A stretch of DNA of 59,952 bases from Lacrimispora amygdalina (GTDB lineage: Bacteria > Bacillota > Clostridia > Lachnospirales > Lachnospiraceae): NCBI RefSeq assembly GCF_003432035.1, contig NZ_QOHO01000018.1, positions 1 to 59,952 on the forward strand. Direction: 5' to 3'. Positions 59,725 through 59,952 of this stretch are shown here, one piece after another. Each line of letters begins with the position of its first letter. The stretch's first letter is position 1. The notes under the pieces are model-generated. The model saw only the letters and a program-made list of their open reading frames with translations. It searched no databases and was not told the origin of the DNA. Position numbers and translations under genes: made by a program.

Positions 59725-59952
59725 TACCCTAATTATAGCAAGGCATTCTTAGACTTGAAAGATGTTTTTGTAAAAAAGTAATTCAGGCAGATTCTTTTTT
59801 AAAGGTTTTCATTGAAACCAGAACTTCTGAGCAGACCTGTCCCTGTTGTGGTTGTAAAACAAAAAGAGTTCATGACTATCGAATCCAGGAAATTGATGAC
59901 TCTCCTTTCCAAGGTAAAACCGTCATTCTGGTTCTAAGAAAACGCCGTTATT
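59722..59952 (+). CDS. ISL3-family transposase, N-terminal part (frameshift needed; incomplete at window end)
   Basis: From the ATG at 59722 (GGAGGTG upstream) the first frame reads MYPNYSKAFLDLKDVFVKK and stops at TAA (59779-59781). A -1 shift at A AAA AAG continues as VIQADSFLKVFIETR and the ISL3 zinc ribbon (TCPCCGCKTKRVHDYRIQEI), then VILVLRKRRY to the window end. The second frame has no start codon of its own after its stop at 59736. Either the shift is programmed or a one-base indel broke the gene. The catalytic DDE domain lies outside the window. Confidence 0.8.
59772..59778 (+). promoter_or_regulatory. Candidate -1 frameshift heptamer A AAA AAG
   Basis: The heptamer is in the correct phase (GTA AAA AAG) and is followed directly by the TAA stop of the first frame. 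Slipping back one base joins the two halves of the transposase without loss of a residue. Confidence 0.6.

Larger units (their letters stand above)
59581..59952 (+). mobile_element. Left end of an ISL3-family insertion sequence (runs off the window)
   Basis: The element probably starts near GGTTCTATAC at 59581. Its left end holds a strong terminator-type hairpin, an inverted repeat over the transposase start, and the beginning of an ISL3-type transposase with its zinc ribbon. The right end and the matching terminal repeat lie beyond the window, so the exact boundary and target duplication cannot be checked. Confidence 0.75.

Noticed and set aside
1-59952. CRISPR array
   Set aside because: No regularly spaced direct repeats of 25-40 bp with unique spacers were seen; the tandem repeats present are coding.

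Overview
The window looks like chromosomal DNA of a Gram-positive, low-to-moderate GC member of the Clostridia, most likely Lachnospiraceae (cluster XIVa). The reasons are AGGAGG-type ribosome binding sites, intrinsic terminators with U-tracts, a SCIFF peptide with its radical SAM maturase beside a fused secDF, a TIGR04086 membrane protein, an HPF of the long type, and choline-binding-type cell-wall repeats. Species cannot be fixed from the sequence alone.

Layout. (1) 0-32 kb is a housekeeping backbone, mostly on the minus strand: two tRNA-Ser genes; ispD-tsaD-rnz; rimI-tsaB-tsaE; tex; an aspartate-pathway operon (ACT regulator-hom-lysC); prfB with its +1 frameshift; secA; hpf on the plus strand; trxB; an SDR with a convergent marR; yajC-tgt-secDF-SCIFF maturase-SCIFF; a CorC/HlyC-type protein; lspA, a ClpX-like ATPase and htrA. 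Within it lie a DnaA-box cluster upstream of hpf, the deletion scar of a lost LytTR/GHKL two-component system, and two tandem ~247-bp long-inverted-repeat elements (27.3-28.0 kb). (2) 33-46 kb is one minus-strand exopolysaccharide/cell-wall glycopolymer cluster. It runs from a TPP-dependent enzyme through an NAD epimerase/reductase, a sugar C-methyltransferase, a zinc alcohol dehydrogenase, three GT2-type glycosyltransferase proteins and a polyprenyl-phosphate sugar transferase to an LCP ligase. The first four suggest synthesis of an unusual branched or C-methylated sugar. (3) 46-53 kb holds a secreted cell-wall-binding protein, a convergent pair of small coiled-coil proteins (one only 49 aa), an HTH regulator, and a 7TM histidine kinase/LytTR regulator operon that also encodes a permuted papain-fold protein. 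(4) 53.5-59.3 kb is a surface operon: two minimal phage-tail-collar proteins, a discoidin/cadherin-like protein without a signal peptide, and a 1373-aa multi-domain adhesin. (5) The window ends in the left part of an ISL3-type insertion sequence. Its transposase reading frame is broken exactly at a canonical A AAA AAG slippery heptamer, and its start site is buried in a hairpin.

The most promising candidates for something new are the branched-sugar module of the glycopolymer cluster, the collar/discoidin/adhesin operon, the two long-hairpin elements and the ISL3 frameshift arrangement. All functional statements are inferred from motifs read by eye; no database search was possible.
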